Below are positions 27,314-36,663 of a stretch of DNA of 43,796 nucleotides, one piece after another; within the stretch, counting starts at the first letter, position 1; each line of letters starts with the position of its first letter. Position numbers and translations under genes: made by a program. Below the pieces are notes generated by a model. That model saw nothing but the letters and a program-made list of their open reading frames with translations. It made no database searches and was not told the origin of the DNA. The DNA comes from Helicobacter cinaedi CCUG 18818 = ATCC BAA-847 (lineage in GTDB: Bacteria > Campylobacterota > Campylobacteria > Campylobacterales > Helicobacteraceae): positions 303,645 through 347,440 of the forward strand of contig NZ_DS990391.1 in assembly GCF_000155475.1 (NCBI RefSeq), in the 5' to 3' direction.

Positions 27314-28749
27314 TATGAGCCTTGTTTTTGGGGAAGTGGGATAAAAATTTGAGGATTTTTATTATTCATAGAGGCGATTTTATGCACATCTGTTGAAGTA
27401 AAGGCAAAAGTCTTTGTTTTGGCAATATTGCGTTCAAAAGGCACGAAACACAAATAAGGTGTAAAGCTATCTTGGATATAAGATATGGGATTTTTAGAAT
27501 CTGTTTGTATAGTATTGAGCTTGCGTTCATAGATTCTAGAGAGTTCCTCATAGCTTTGCATAATCTCATTATGATATGAGCCATCTGTGTCATAGTCATA
27601 CACATCAACTTCTAAATTTAACTGCTTTGATATATCAAACACCACAGAAGCGACATTTTCAGTATTTGCCATATTTTCACTTAACACTACAAAGCTTTTT
27701 TTACACTCATCTATATGCTCCCAGCCTGTCTTTAACACAGGGATAGAAAGCTCAAACAACGCCCTGCGGTTTCTGCGTAAAGCAAAAATATCTTGATTGA
27801 TAATAACTAACCCAAAGCGTTTTTGTGAATCTTTAGCGATTTTCTCCCTAAAATTCGCATTTGTGTAATCCACCCACACTTCAACATTTTTAGATTCTAA
27901 AGCCTTAATTTTATCAAGCAAATCAAAATTGCTCGGCTTTAAGATATGTATAAAAAGCTTGTTGTTTTTAAGCTTCTCATTGAGAAAAAGGGCATTTTGT
28001 ACATCATTATAGATTCTATGCTCGTTTGATAGCGACATATCCACATACAAAAATATATCACGCCCAAAAGGTGCGGGAAACTGCCCTATATCGCTTTTAA
28101 TCTGCATATACACATCATTTAGTATTTTTGGATCACCCACAATCAGCAAACTATCATTTGGCCGAATCACCACAGAATGTGAGCTTAAAAGCAGCTCCCC
28201 GCGTCTATACACGCCCACTATACGCCATTTTCTCTGCTGGATTGAGCCTATATGCCGATAGGCAAAAATACTGCCAGAAGGCACACCCACTTCCATAATC
28301 TCCCCCTGCCCCAAGCCAAAGCTACGCGGGATAAGCGGGACATTTGGCAGTCGCTCAATAAATTTATTGGCAATAATCTGCCTTTGATTAAGCACAATAA
28401 GATTCTTATCATCTTTCATCGCTTGTGTGTACTTCTCTAACGCAAGGGAAGTAACAATGCGTGTCTTTTTATTTAACTCTCTTAAAATCTCATAAGTAGC
28501 TAGAATCTCACTCTCATCATCAAGCACAAGAAAAATATTATAAATCTCTTCATTATAAACTTGTGAAATCCTAAACGCAGAAGTATAGTCAAAAGTATGA
28601 AATTCAAATGAGCTTGGGATTTTCTCCGGGATAAAGCACATATCTTTTGAGATGACAATATAATAATCATTGCTAAAATATTTATCCAAAATACTATCAA
28701 GGAAAATCTTTGCTATATCACCTTGTGCGATGACGAGAGTTTTTTTCAC
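27313..28749 (-). CDS. TrkA-like nucleotide-binding protein (COG3400 type)
   Basis: About 478 residues. The N-terminal half is an RCK/TrkA-N-like Rossmann fold (KKTLVIAQGDIAKIF; DYTSAFRISQVYNEEIYNIF). A TrkA-C-like segment follows (SGSIFAYRHIGSIQQRKWRIVGVYRRGELLL... PNDSLLIVGDP), then a second alpha/beta region. Such proteins are thought to gate or sense ion transporters by binding nucleotides. No transporter gene adjoins, but a mechanosensitive channel lies two genes downstream. I place the start at the GTG at 28749, which has AAAGGG five bases upstream. The frame is open to 28812 but the upstream starts lack a ribosome site. Confidence 0.7.
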   Translation of the reverse strand: MKKTLVIAQGDIAKIFLDSILDKYFSNDYYIVISKDMCFIPEKIPSSFEFHTFDYTSAFRISQVYNEEIYNIFLVLDDESEILATYEILRELNKKTRIVTSLALEKYTQAMKDDKNLIVLNQRQIIANKFIERLPNVPLIPRSFGLGQGEIMEVGVPSGSIFAYRHIGSIQQRKWRIVGVYRRGELLLSSHSVVIRPNDSLLIVGDPKILNDVYMQIKSDIGQFPAPFGRDIFLYVDMSLSNEHRIYNDVQNALFLNEKLKNNKLFIHILKPSNFDLLDKIKALESKNVEVWVDYTNANFREKIAKDSQKRFGLVIINQDIFALRRNRRALFELSIPVLKTGWEHIDECKKSFVVLSENMANTENVASVVFDISKQLNLEVDVYDYDTDGSYHNEIMQSYEELSRIYERKLNTIQTDSKNPISYIQDSFTPYLCFVPFERNIAKTKTFAFTSTDVHKIASMNNKNPQIFIPLPQKQGS

Positions 28750-28832
28750 ACATACCCTTTTGCTTTGGAATCTTAAAATCTTACTTTGATTAAAGCCTAG
28801 CATTATAACCAAGAAGTGATAACCAAAGCTTT

Positions 28833-29525
28833 TTAAAAACGGCTTGGCTTTTTTATGCCTTTCAAGCGGAGTTTAGCATAGAAACGACTAAGGGCGAGTT
28901 TTTCCTTTTTGCCTATTTTGTAATGGATATGCTCCAAATATGCCAAAATGTCCTTTTTAGCAATACCAGATTCTATCGCCCTTTGCTGCAAAATATAGTG
29001 TGGAATCTTTATGCGTTTATTGACAAAGCTTTGAGCCATTGTTGTGTAAAACTTCGCATTTTTATTGAAACACAGCCGCCCGAAACTAAAGCCTAGATGA
29101 TGAGCGTCCCACCACTTCTGCCCCAAATCTATATAGCTATTTTCATTATGGCTTAGCTTATAGGCTAATGCCCTATCGCCAATGAGAATTTCCCCCCTCA
29201 CATCAAGCACTTTGGCTAACGCATTTGATGAAGCAGATTGATAGTCATCTTTTTGTTTTGGATTATGTATAGCTATTACGCTCCACACCGCACCCCTAGC
29301 GATAATCCCAGCATTTGTAGCCTTATTTAAACGCATAGATTCATACCCAGCAATAGATGAGATAAACCCCGCATCAATTCTTTTATATAAAAAATCCTTA
29401 TTCAATCTCGCAGGATAGGACTTCCTAAGCCCCAAAAAAGTCTTAAAATAACAAGGCGTAGGGTATTTTTTAATAAATACATCAAAAGGCAAAAGATTAA
29501 GATAAGCAATCTTACCAAACCTCAC
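28833..29525 (-). CDS. mqnA: Chorismate dehydratase of the futalosine pathway
   Basis: MqnA/DUF178 enzyme that converts chorismate to 3-enolpyruvylbenzoate, the entry step of menaquinone synthesis in Campylobacterota. The start RFGKIAYLNLLPFDVFIK is typical, as are AGFISSIAGYES, GARGAVWSV-like and LIGDRAL motifs and the terminal '.LS.FY..L'. The GTG at 29525 has a GGGGGT site. Upstream codons overlap the DUF493 gene and are not conserved. Length 230 residues. Menaquinone is the respiratory quinone here, so this gene also supports the genus-level assignment. Confidence 0.88.
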   Translation of the reverse strand: MRFGKIAYLNLLPFDVFIKKYPTPCYFKTFLGLRKSYPARLNKDFLYKRIDAGFISSIAGYESMRLNKATNAGIIARGAVWSVIAIHNPKQKDDYQSASSNALAKVLDVRGEILIGDRALAYKLSHNENSYIDLGQKWWDAHHLGFSFGRLCFNKNAKFYTTMAQSFVNKRIKIPHYILQQRAIESGIAKKDILAYLEHIHYKIGKKEKLALSRFYAKLRLKGIKKPSRF

Positions 29526-29535
29526 GCTTACCCCC

Positions 29536-29793
29536 TTATAGCACCATTTTGACTTCTTGGCTTTTTTGTAACGCACTAAAAATCTCATTGCGTTCATTTT
29601 CACTTTGCACCACAAGCTCCACATACAAGCTCACATAATGTCCTTGTGCGGAGTTCTTGCCAAACTTTATCTCATATTCACGCGGCATAATCTCAAAAAT
29701 AAGCTCCCGTAGCTTTTTCTCATCTTTCCCTATAATGCGATACTCCCACTTACACGGATAGGTAATATTTGGCTTTTGTAAATCAAGATTCAT
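29536..29793 (-). CDS. DUF493/YbeD-like protein
   Basis: 85 residues with the small alpha/beta ACT-like fold of the YbeD/HP0495 family (YPCKWEYRIIGKDEKKLREL, then GKNSAQGHYVSLYVELVV). The function is not established. In H. pylori HP0495 lies next to the thioesterase HP0496, as it does here. Confidence 0.85.
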   Translation of the reverse strand: MNLDLQKPNITYPCKWEYRIIGKDEKKLRELIFEIMPREYEIKFGKNSAQGHYVSLYVELVVQSENERNEIFSALQKSQEVKMVL

Positions 29794-29810
29794 TCTTACT
29801 CCCCTTAAGC

Positions 29811-30215
29811 TTAAACAAGCACTTCACGCATTTGCTGTGGAATCTTGGCAATCTTCCCATTTTTCACATCAACAAAAGCAAGTGTAATCTCACCCTTAAA
29901 CACAAGCTCATCACATTGCCTATTCTCTAAGGCATTGTAGATTCTATAAATATCTTGTTGCATTATCACAGAGGCATTTTTCATCTCTTTTAGCTCACTT
30001 CTTACCTCTAGCAAATCCCCAAGCCTCGCACTAGAGCAAAAATCCGCTTTTAAGCTTTTTAACACAAAGCCACTATCGCCTAAAAATGGCTTTAACCCTT
30101 GAGAAAAAAATAGCTCACTCCTTGCCCGCTCGCAATATTTTATATAGTTTGTATGATAGACAATCTGCCCACAATCCGTATCTTCAAAGTAGATTCTTAC
30201 CTGATAGTTCTGCAT
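29811..30215 (-). CDS. ybgC: YbgC-type acyl-CoA thioesterase
   Basis: Hot-dog fold thioesterase of 134 residues with the signature YFEDTDCGQIVYHTNYIKYCERAR (catalytic Asp in DTD, His in YHTNY). The H. pylori homologue HP0496 acts on long-chain acyl-CoA. It leads a three-gene operon with DUF493 and mqnA. A -10-like TAGAAT is seen on the minus strand at 30266-30261, about 45 bases before the ATG. Confidence 0.93.
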   Translation of the reverse strand: MQNYQVRIYFEDTDCGQIVYHTNYIKYCERARSELFFSQGLKPFLGDSGFVLKSLKADFCSSARLGDLLEVRSELKEMKNASVIMQQDIYRIYNALENRQCDELVFKGEITLAFVDVKNGKIAKIPQQMREVLV

Positions 30216-30358
30216 TCCCTATCCTTTATCATCTTAGCTTTTCCACTTTTTAAGCACCTTATTCTACGCCATTTTTACAATCTTAAAGTTATTATTGTGA
30301 GTTTTTCTTAAAAAATTGCAGTGAAATGTTTTATTTTTTGTTTGTTTTTTTTATTCTT

Positions 30359-30447
30359 ATAAGGGGGAGGGGCTTGAATTTACAAGTGTGGGTTTGCTTC
30401 GCTACACGCGAAGTCGGCTCGTAGTCGTGCTACTTGCTCCCCCTTAT
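30359..30447. repeat. Dispersed palindromic repeat, intergenic copy
   Basis: ATAAGGGGGAG at 30359-30369 is exactly inverted at 30437-30447. Inside is a second stem CTTCGC/GCGAAG (30397-30413). The left part (AAGGGGGAG, then GGGCTTGAATT) matches the palindrome in the ugd insert, so the family occurs both between and inside genes. Confidence 0.75.
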
Positions 30448-30506
30448 ATATCCCCCCACCCCTACAACGCTTTTATAGGTTTGCGTTTCACGCGATTTAA
30501 TTTAAC

Positions 30507-30531
30507 ACGCTTAAAGATATACTTTAAGCGT
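30507..30531 (-). terminator. Perfect 10-bp hairpin downstream of the autotransporter remnant
   Basis: ACGCTTAAAG, loop ATATA, CTTTAAGCGT. It stands 33 bases beyond the stop of the minus-strand autotransporter remnant. No clear T-run follows, so termination is an inference. Confidence 0.45.
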
Positions 30532-30563
30532 AAGTCGCTCCACTCCCTTGCTCCCCAAAATCC

Positions 30564-33281
30564 CTAAAATTTATACTCAAGCCTTATATCGCCCTTGCCA
30601 CCAAATCCGCCTTGTATATCACTCATACCCGTAAGCCCATATTGCAACGGCAAAGCCTTTATCAAACTGCTTTGTCCCCACAAAGCCAAGCTGAAAGGTT
30701 AAAGCTGTGGGTTAATCTCATAGCCGATAAAGTTTTGGGCGTTACTCAAAGTTACAAAAACCTGATTTGCCGAGCTATACACATTTTGCTTAGCCAAAAG
30801 CGAAAAAGTATAGGAAGTTTTCTTACCTACAAGGGCATATTCCACCCCAGCACCCAAGCCCACATTAAAGGCATTAAATGCCTGTTGTCTCGCCAATGCC
30901 ATTATAGCCGATACTAAAAAGTCCCACCGGTTTAAGCATAGATTCAAAACTATCTGTCTCTTTGAGTAAAAATCTGTGTCGTTCGTGGTGTTTTTAAGCC
31001 CTTTAAAGATAAGATTCTTCACTTCCGCATTGCTATTATTCATCGATAGAATCGCACCGGTTTTATTCGTCTCTCTATCAAGTGTTAAAAAGTCTGCATT
31101 CAAACTCGCATTATTTTTTAAATCAAGCTTGGCATTAAAGTCATAAATGCTTGAGTTGATTTTTGTGCCGTCCGCTTCAATACTGCCTTTAAAGTGGATA
31201 GTTTGATTTGCGATTTTCTGCGTTTCTTCTTCTAGCTTTTTCTTCTCTGCGATTTGCTGATACTCAAAGCCATTGCCTGTGGTGTTTTCGCCGTCTTTTT
31301 TATCAATATAATGCTCTATATCCCCGCCAAAGTTTATAGCCGAGCTAGAATCCGCCTTGATATTCCCCTCCAAAGTCGCCTCACGCCCCACATTAAGCCG
31401 AGAGTTTTGCAAATCAATCGTGCCGATTTTAAATGTCCTATGATCCCAGTCGGGCAAATCGCTTCCCTCCGCCGTTTTTACCAAATCTAAAAGTTTTTTT
31501 GTTTGATTGCCAATTCTTACCATTAAATCTTCTCTAATATACGCGTGAGTTGTAGGGTGTCCTTGTAGCACGACTTTGCCATTATCCACTTCTAGCCCCT
31601 TGACATTGACATTCCCATCAAAGACTAATGCGGCTTTGTCTTTATCATCGATACCCTTGCTATCATCGCCCTTGTAGATAAGGTTTATATTGTTATTTTT
31701 ATCGGTATTAGGACTTTTAGAATCTGTGCTTTGCCCAAAACTTGCGTGGATAATGGTATCCGCTTTTTGGTTTGTCTTTTTCTTAGAATCATCATACCCC
31801 AAGCCTTCAATAGTGATATAGCTAGGATTATTTCCATCTGTATCAGTATTGATAATATTTGCACGAGAATCATTGCTTGAGATAGTATTAAGCGTGAGAC
31901 TATTGCCTTTTAAGTCTAAGTTCCCACCGCCATTGCCAAAGTAGATTCCCAGCTCATCGGCTTTATTTTGCTCTAGCTTAAAATGATGTGGCAATTTAGA
32001 ATCTATCGGTGAAGTATCCTTAACCGCACCAAAAGCTTGAGCCTTATTTTGTTAGCTCTAAAGTCCCACGCCCACTTGTAAGATACACACCTTTAAACAC
32101 TTGATGTTCTGTATTGAAAATCACCTTGCCATCGCCTACGCGGAGATAGCCGTATTTATTATCATTTGGGGTTGTTGTGTATTTGGTTTGTATCACTAGT
32201 GTGCCTTTGCCGACTTTATGCAGAGCATCATCTACGCCGGTTTCGTTATTGATAAAGCCTATTCCCCATTCTTAAAGTCAATTTGCCATTACTGCCACCA
32301 TTGCCAGCATTTTTTAAGTCAATTTCCTGTTCGTATTCTTTTTGATACGCTTCAAAGTCCTTTTTAGTCGCCACAGCGATATTTGATGCTCCCCATTGCC
32401 CGGTGCTGTGGAGGTTACCCCAAGCAAAACCTACTTTTGCTCGTTTTTTGTTATAGATGCAGAATCCTGTCCCGCTATCACCGCTTGTTATGGCGTTGTA
32501 AAAGTCGTTGGTTAAGCCCACCGTTACTTGTAAGCCATAATTTTTCACCGAAGATTCTCCATACAGCATATTGTCCCACAATTCCCCAAAGCTCCCACCG
32601 CGAAGCCCTGTCAAGTCGCTTATCCCCGCACTATTAAAGCTTGTGCCATCTCCGCCCCTTATGCTAAGTAGCCCCTGCCCAGCTTGAAACGCAAGGATAC
32701 TGCCATCAGCTTTTTTATAGGCTTCTAGGGCGTTTTTCAAAGTTTCTAGATTCTGTTTTTGGTCTGTTTCATTAGGCTTTGAAGTCCTTCCGTTTGTTAG
32801 CGGTAGGCTCGTGTCAAAAATCTCTGTCTGCCCTTCTACGATATATTTGCGATACCGCAAAAACTTCACATCAAGCCCATTGTTGCCTGATTGCTGTGGC
32901 TTGTTTGTTTGCGTGGCATAGAGAGTGTTGCCCCATTTGAGTTCGTTTGTGGCTGTTGAGCTTGGGTCTGTAATGGTATTCATGTGTGTGGCGGTAATAG
33001 CAAAGTTCCTACCAAGTGAAGTTGAGTTACCATTATTACTTCTAGCAGATTGATCAATAATAGGGGCTTCAAAGCTCATAGAAATACCCGGGGTTTTGCT
33101 AGAGTGGATAACGACATTTTCCGCCCCAGCACTAAAAGCCCCCCCCCCTATTCTGTCCTAAGTCCAAAAAATCGCGGTAGAAAAACTTATCTGTATAGAT
33201 AATTTGTGCGTTTAGCCCACTCAAAAGTATCGCTGATAGCACAATTGCAACGCCAAATTTTCCGCTGTTTGCATATCTCAT
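30564..33281 (-). pseudogene. S6-family (IgA-protease-like) autotransporter, frame-broken
   Basis: The minus strand from ATG 33281 codes MRYANSGKFGVAIVLSAILL (signal peptide) and then FYRDFLDLGQN, the typical start of the S6 peptidase domain. Stitching frames together recovers the serine protease triad: His in FAITATHMNT, Asp in GLDVKFLRYRKY, and Ser in GDSGTGF (32471-32482). A passenger region rich in repeats such as LDLKNNASLN follows, then the start of a beta-barrel that ends KGDIRLEYKF at 30564. The frame is broken at the G10 tract (33139-33148), near 32262-32272, near 32050, near 30980, and again near 30700 and 30610. At about 900 codons it is short, and the barrel is incomplete. SPATE/IgA-protease relatives cleave host proteins, but this copy looks dead. 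Confidence 0.85.
33139..33148. repeat. Homopolymeric C10/G10 tract in the autotransporter 5' end
   Basis: Ten C on the plus strand (ten G on the coding strand) lie about 45 codons after the start. With ten, the frame reads into a TAG two codons later. With nine or twelve, it joins the downstream protease frame (GGAFSAGAENV...). The present length is therefore 'off'. Such tracts switch genes in Helicobacter and Campylobacter by slipped-strand replication. Confidence 0.85.
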
Positions 33282-33416
33282 AATGATTAAATTCCTTAAA
33301 AAAATCTTATTGTTACAGAAAATAAATCATGTATTTTAGCATTTTTCTGTTACGAATAAAATGGGATAACCTGCCAAATCCACGCAGAATCCGCAACTCC
33401 AAAGAGAGCATTTAGC

Positions 33417-33812
33417 TTAGTATTTTCTAAAAATACAATGCTTAAAGACATTTTGCTTTGTTATAGAGCCATCTTTGTTTAATATTTCCTTAGATTTTCG
33501 CAAAGTCGTAGCATAAATGGCAATAAGCCCTAGTGATTTAGCGTATTCTACCATTGCGTAAGTCGCCCCAAAATCCCCTTGCACGAATAGATAATCACCC
33601 TTGCTAGATTGAGCTTGTAAGGCTTGTTTATAAGGCTGAAGCAGTGGGGAGATATCTGCTATCTCTGGTGGAATCTGCCCCCATAAACCCCCGCTACTAG
33701 AATCTAGAGTGGATTCTGTGTTGAGGCTTATTATCTCTGTAATGTTAAGGGTGTGAATCTGTGCGAGTTGCTCTTGGGTTAGGCTGTGATTAAGCAGGGT
33801 AAAAAGCTTCAT
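33417..33812 (-). CDS. csx20: CRISPR-associated protein Csx20
   Basis: 131 residues. The pattern MKLFTLLNHSLTQEQ, WGQIPPEI, GDYLFVQGDFGATYAMVEYA, SLGLIAIYATTLRKS and the C-terminal FKHCIFRKY match the Csx20 family as I know it. Csx20 is found with type III systems and is proposed to act in cyclic-oligoadenylate signalling, possibly as a ring nuclease. Its ATG overlaps the csx1 stop (ATGA), so it is expressed with the CARF-HEPN gene. It looks intact. Confidence 0.8.
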   Translation of the reverse strand: MKLFTLLNHSLTQEQLAQIHTLNITEIISLNTESTLDSSSGGLWGQIPPEIADISPLLQPYKQALQAQSSKGDYLFVQGDFGATYAMVEYAKSLGLIAIYATTLRKSKEILNKDGSITKQNVFKHCIFRKY

Positions 33813-35391
33813 TTATCTATCCTTGTGCCTTTGAAGTGCTGATTAAGCTTTTGGGCGGAGGTTTGTGAATCTTGCTGTATGGGCTTTTGTGTTGGGCTGT
33901 ATTTTGGACTATGTGTTTGTGTGGGCTTTTTAGGTGGTGGGTTTAGAATCTCATCAAATGCCCTGCCTTGCTCTAGGCTCAAGTATTCTGTATTATCATC
34001 AAAACTCGCAAGTAATGCAATAAGAGCTTGGGCTTTTTTGGAGTTTTGAAACTTTGAAGGGCTTGTTTTGGGAATGGGGAAGTTTTTCTTTTTCATCGCA
34101 TCTATTTGCTTAAAAAAGATTTTAGAGAGTTTAATCCCAAATGTGCTATTAAAATAATCATAAATGCTTAGCCCCAACTTCTCCACATCATATACAACAA
34201 TATCTATTTGCGTAAAGCTATCCTGTCTTATACATAAATCATAGAATCTTGCGTAATTGTTTTGTAAATCTTGTGCTATATCAAGCCCTTTGTCGCTTAG
34301 CTCTTTGTCATTGATATGAACGAGATTGTTGCGTATGTCTTTGAGTTTGCTTAAAATTTCTCTCAAATTCTCAAACTCGGCTTTATGCTTGTCGTAATAA
34401 AAACACGCCTTGTCATAGGCAAATACCTTGTAATTTGCTATTTTTTCTAGCACAAATTGATTTATGGCTTGAGCTTTATCATATTGGCTTAAACTCTCAT
34501 CATCTTTCATAATGCCACACTGCTGGAACTTACCTATAAGGTATTTTGGCAGAGCTTCAAAGGCATAAGTTACAGAGATAAGGTAATAATGCTTTTCAAA
34601 CATAATATGTGAGATTTCATAATACTGCTGATACTCTGGCAAGTCTTGTATCCTATCAAATCTATGGAGAATCTTAGCTATTTCTTGGGTAAGAGAGCTT
34701 AGGGCTTGATAGTCTTTTTGAAAATCTTGTAAGGATTCTAGGGTTTTTTTGCTTGTTTGAAAGAGGGAGGAAAAGGCATTGGTATGCAAGTCATTGCTAA
34801 ACTTTTGTAAATCTTGGATAAATTCTAGGCTATGGGGGAGCTTTGGCATACTGAGTGTGCTGATAAAGCCATTTAGCAAAATCGCATTAATCCCTAAATC
34901 GCTGTATTTATCTAAAAATATATACTCATATTCCTTGTTTGGCTTTATCTCTTTAGCATAGAGAACTGTATATCTGCTTTCACATCAACACGCGCAAGTG
35001 TCGCACCAAAGGCAGCCATAAGCGGTTGATGACGCATTCCGTGGGTGATGTCTAGCAAAATCTTTTGGTGAGAATCTTTGCTTGTTTGGATAATCTCTAG
35101 CACTTTTCTTAGCACTAAATCTATATCATCATTGCTTTTTAACTCGTGGGCGTGGGATTCTAGCTTGTGTAAATACTCCAATCTATCATCAAAAACAAGT
35201 TTTTGTCGCTCAAGGGCTTCTTTTGTGGTGATAAATTCAAACTTGGCATTTGGGAAGTTACTTAACAGCACATCTGTGGAGTTGCTATACTCTTTATCTA
35301 TGATGTTAAAGTCTTGGCTTGTGTATTTGGCAAAGCTCTTTTGCCTATCTTTATTTATCCCAACCATACCTAAAATCATAATAATAAGCAT
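33809..35391 (-). pseudogene. csx1: Csx1-family CARF-HEPN ribonuclease split by a frameshift
   Basis: Two adjoining frames make one Csx1-type protein of about 527 residues. The first (35391-34945) is the CARF sensor domain, with the signature LLDITHGMRHQPLMAAFGAT that binds cyclic oligoadenylate. The second (to 33809) is the HEPN effector with the RNase motif RNNLVH (Arg codon 34333-34331, His codon 34318-34316). Past the break at about 34962-34980 the second frame continues without a stop as YTVLYAKEIKPNKEYEY, joining smoothly to the HEPN part. The damage is a single-base-class indel. Once activated by Cas10 product, such proteins degrade RNA unspecifically. As written, the sensor and nuclease are uncoupled. 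A sequencing error cannot be excluded. Confidence 0.8.
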
Positions 35392-35524
35392 TGCAATTCC
35401 TTTTTGTATGTGCTTGACTTGTAAATTGTAGAATGAAATCTTAACAAATCTTTATCACAAAGTATAAACATTAAAAATCCTATATTAAAATCTCTGCCTT
35501 ATGTTTTAGTTTTATAAGGATTCT

Positions 35525-35848
35525 ATGAATATTATAAGCACTTTTATCTCTCTTGGGACTTTTGGTATTGTGGCGTATAGGTTCGGGAGAGATAATCACA
35601 AAATCAGTATTATTATCCATAGGGATAATTTGGAGCAAGAAATTCCCATTAAGATTTTAAGAAAGCAGGTTACGCGTTCAGAAATTTTAGGAATCTTAGG
35701 CACACTTGATAGGGAGAGTAATTTTTCAATCGCTTATACGGGGGAGAAAGCATTTTTTGATAATATGGTCGCCGTGCAGAGTGGGTGGAGGGCAAGAAAG
35801 ATTCATATCTATATACAAGAGGGAGATAAGTTTAACTACGCATTATGA
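35525..35848 (+). CDS. Unknown membrane-anchored protein, first gene of the type III operon
   Basis: 107 residues. Residues ~3-20 (IISTFISLGTFGIVAYRF) form one possible membrane helix. The remaining ~85 residues are soluble, with beta-strand-like segments HKISIIIHRD and RKIHIYIQEG. The stop overlaps the cas6 ATG (ATGA), so translation is coupled to the CRISPR operon. I recognise no Cas family. Size, position and anchor would fit a signalling-linked accessory protein, but that is only inference. Confidence 0.7.
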   Translation: MNIISTFISLGTFGIVAYRFGRDNHKISIIIHRDNLEQEIPIKILRKQVTRSEILGILGTLDRESNFSIAYTGEKAFFDNMVAVQSGWRARKIHIYIQEGDKFNYAL

Positions 35849-36663
35849 TATATACAAAACTCAGCATTATTTTTAAACATAAGCCACCATATTTTATCGG
35901 CTTACAGCTTCGCGGAGCTTTGGGCTATGCGTTAAAACATATCGTATGTATTAACTAAAAGAGAATCTGTCATAACTGCTATGCCTCATCGCAATGTGTG
36001 TATTATGACTTTTATGAAAATAAAAACACTTATCACGCCTACCGCTTTGACTATGAGCTTGGCAAAGCGTATTATGACTTTAACTTTTATCTCTTTAATG
36101 AAGCCACACAATCGCTCCCGCTTATTATCTCTGCCTTTCACTTTATGCTAACAGAGCAGGGGCTAGGCAAGGAACGCCGTATTATCAAAGATTTTGATTT
36201 ATTTGTGAATGACATTAACTGCTATAAGGACAAGAGCCTATCTCTGCCTACTTCTTACACAAAGCATATAGATATACAAGATTTTCATCAAAATGTGATA
36301 TTACATTTTCGCACACCGCTTAGAATGAAGCAAAACAATGTCTTTGTAAAAAGTCAAAACTTAACCTTACACGATATAGGCAATTCCATATATCAAAGGC
36401 AAGTGCGGATTTTGGGGCGTGAATATGAGAAATTCCCCCATCAAATAAGTGGCGAGATAGCAGAGAGAGACTTATTTTTTAAAGAGCTTACCCGCCTAAG
36501 CAATCGCCAAAAAACTACAATGAATCTAGGAGGCATAATGGGGCAAATCACTTTACAAGGTCTAAATAAAGAGACTTATGAGATTCTTAAAATTGGCGAG
36601 ATTCTAGGCGTTGGGAAGCAATGCGTCTTTGGACTAGGCAAAATCACATTGGAGGTCATATAA
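35845..36663 (+). pseudogene. cas6: Cas6-like pre-crRNA endoribonuclease with an in-frame TAA
   Basis: Cas6/RAMP protein (about 272 residues). N-terminal MIYTKLSIIFKHKPPYFIGL and LRGALGYALKHIVCIN are followed by a Cys cluster (C..C.....C in KRICHNCYASSQC), GKERRIIKDFD, and a C-terminal glycine-rich GVGKQCVFGLGKITLEVI. This is the pattern of the Cas6 family seen in type I/III loci. Codon 38 (35956-35958) is TAA, with the same frame open on both sides and conserved features before and after it. This looks like a nonsense mutation (for example from AAA or GAA). The gene starts inside the preceding stop and ends in TAATG, overlapping cas10. Confidence 0.78.

Larger units (their letters stand above)
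30216..30563. other. 348-bp intergenic region with repeats
   Basis: Contains the likely ybgC promoter at its left end, a dispersed palindromic repeat at 30359-30447, and a strong 10-bp hairpin at 30507-30531. No plausible gene. Confidence 0.6.

Noticed and set aside
28750-28812. Longer N-terminus of the TrkA-like protein
   Set aside because: It would need a TTG start, or an ATG without a ribosome site. The GTG at 28749 has AAAGGG at good spacing.
29526-29624. 33 extra N-terminal residues of MqnA
   Set aside because: They overlap the DUF493 gene, and the conserved MqnA start RFGKIAYLN begins right after the GTG at 29525.
30216-30563. GC-rich folded intergenic sequence as a tRNA or small RNA gene
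   Set aside because: No acceptor/T-arm pattern fits a tRNA. The folding is explained by the dispersed palindrome and a simple hairpin, and no promoter is evident.
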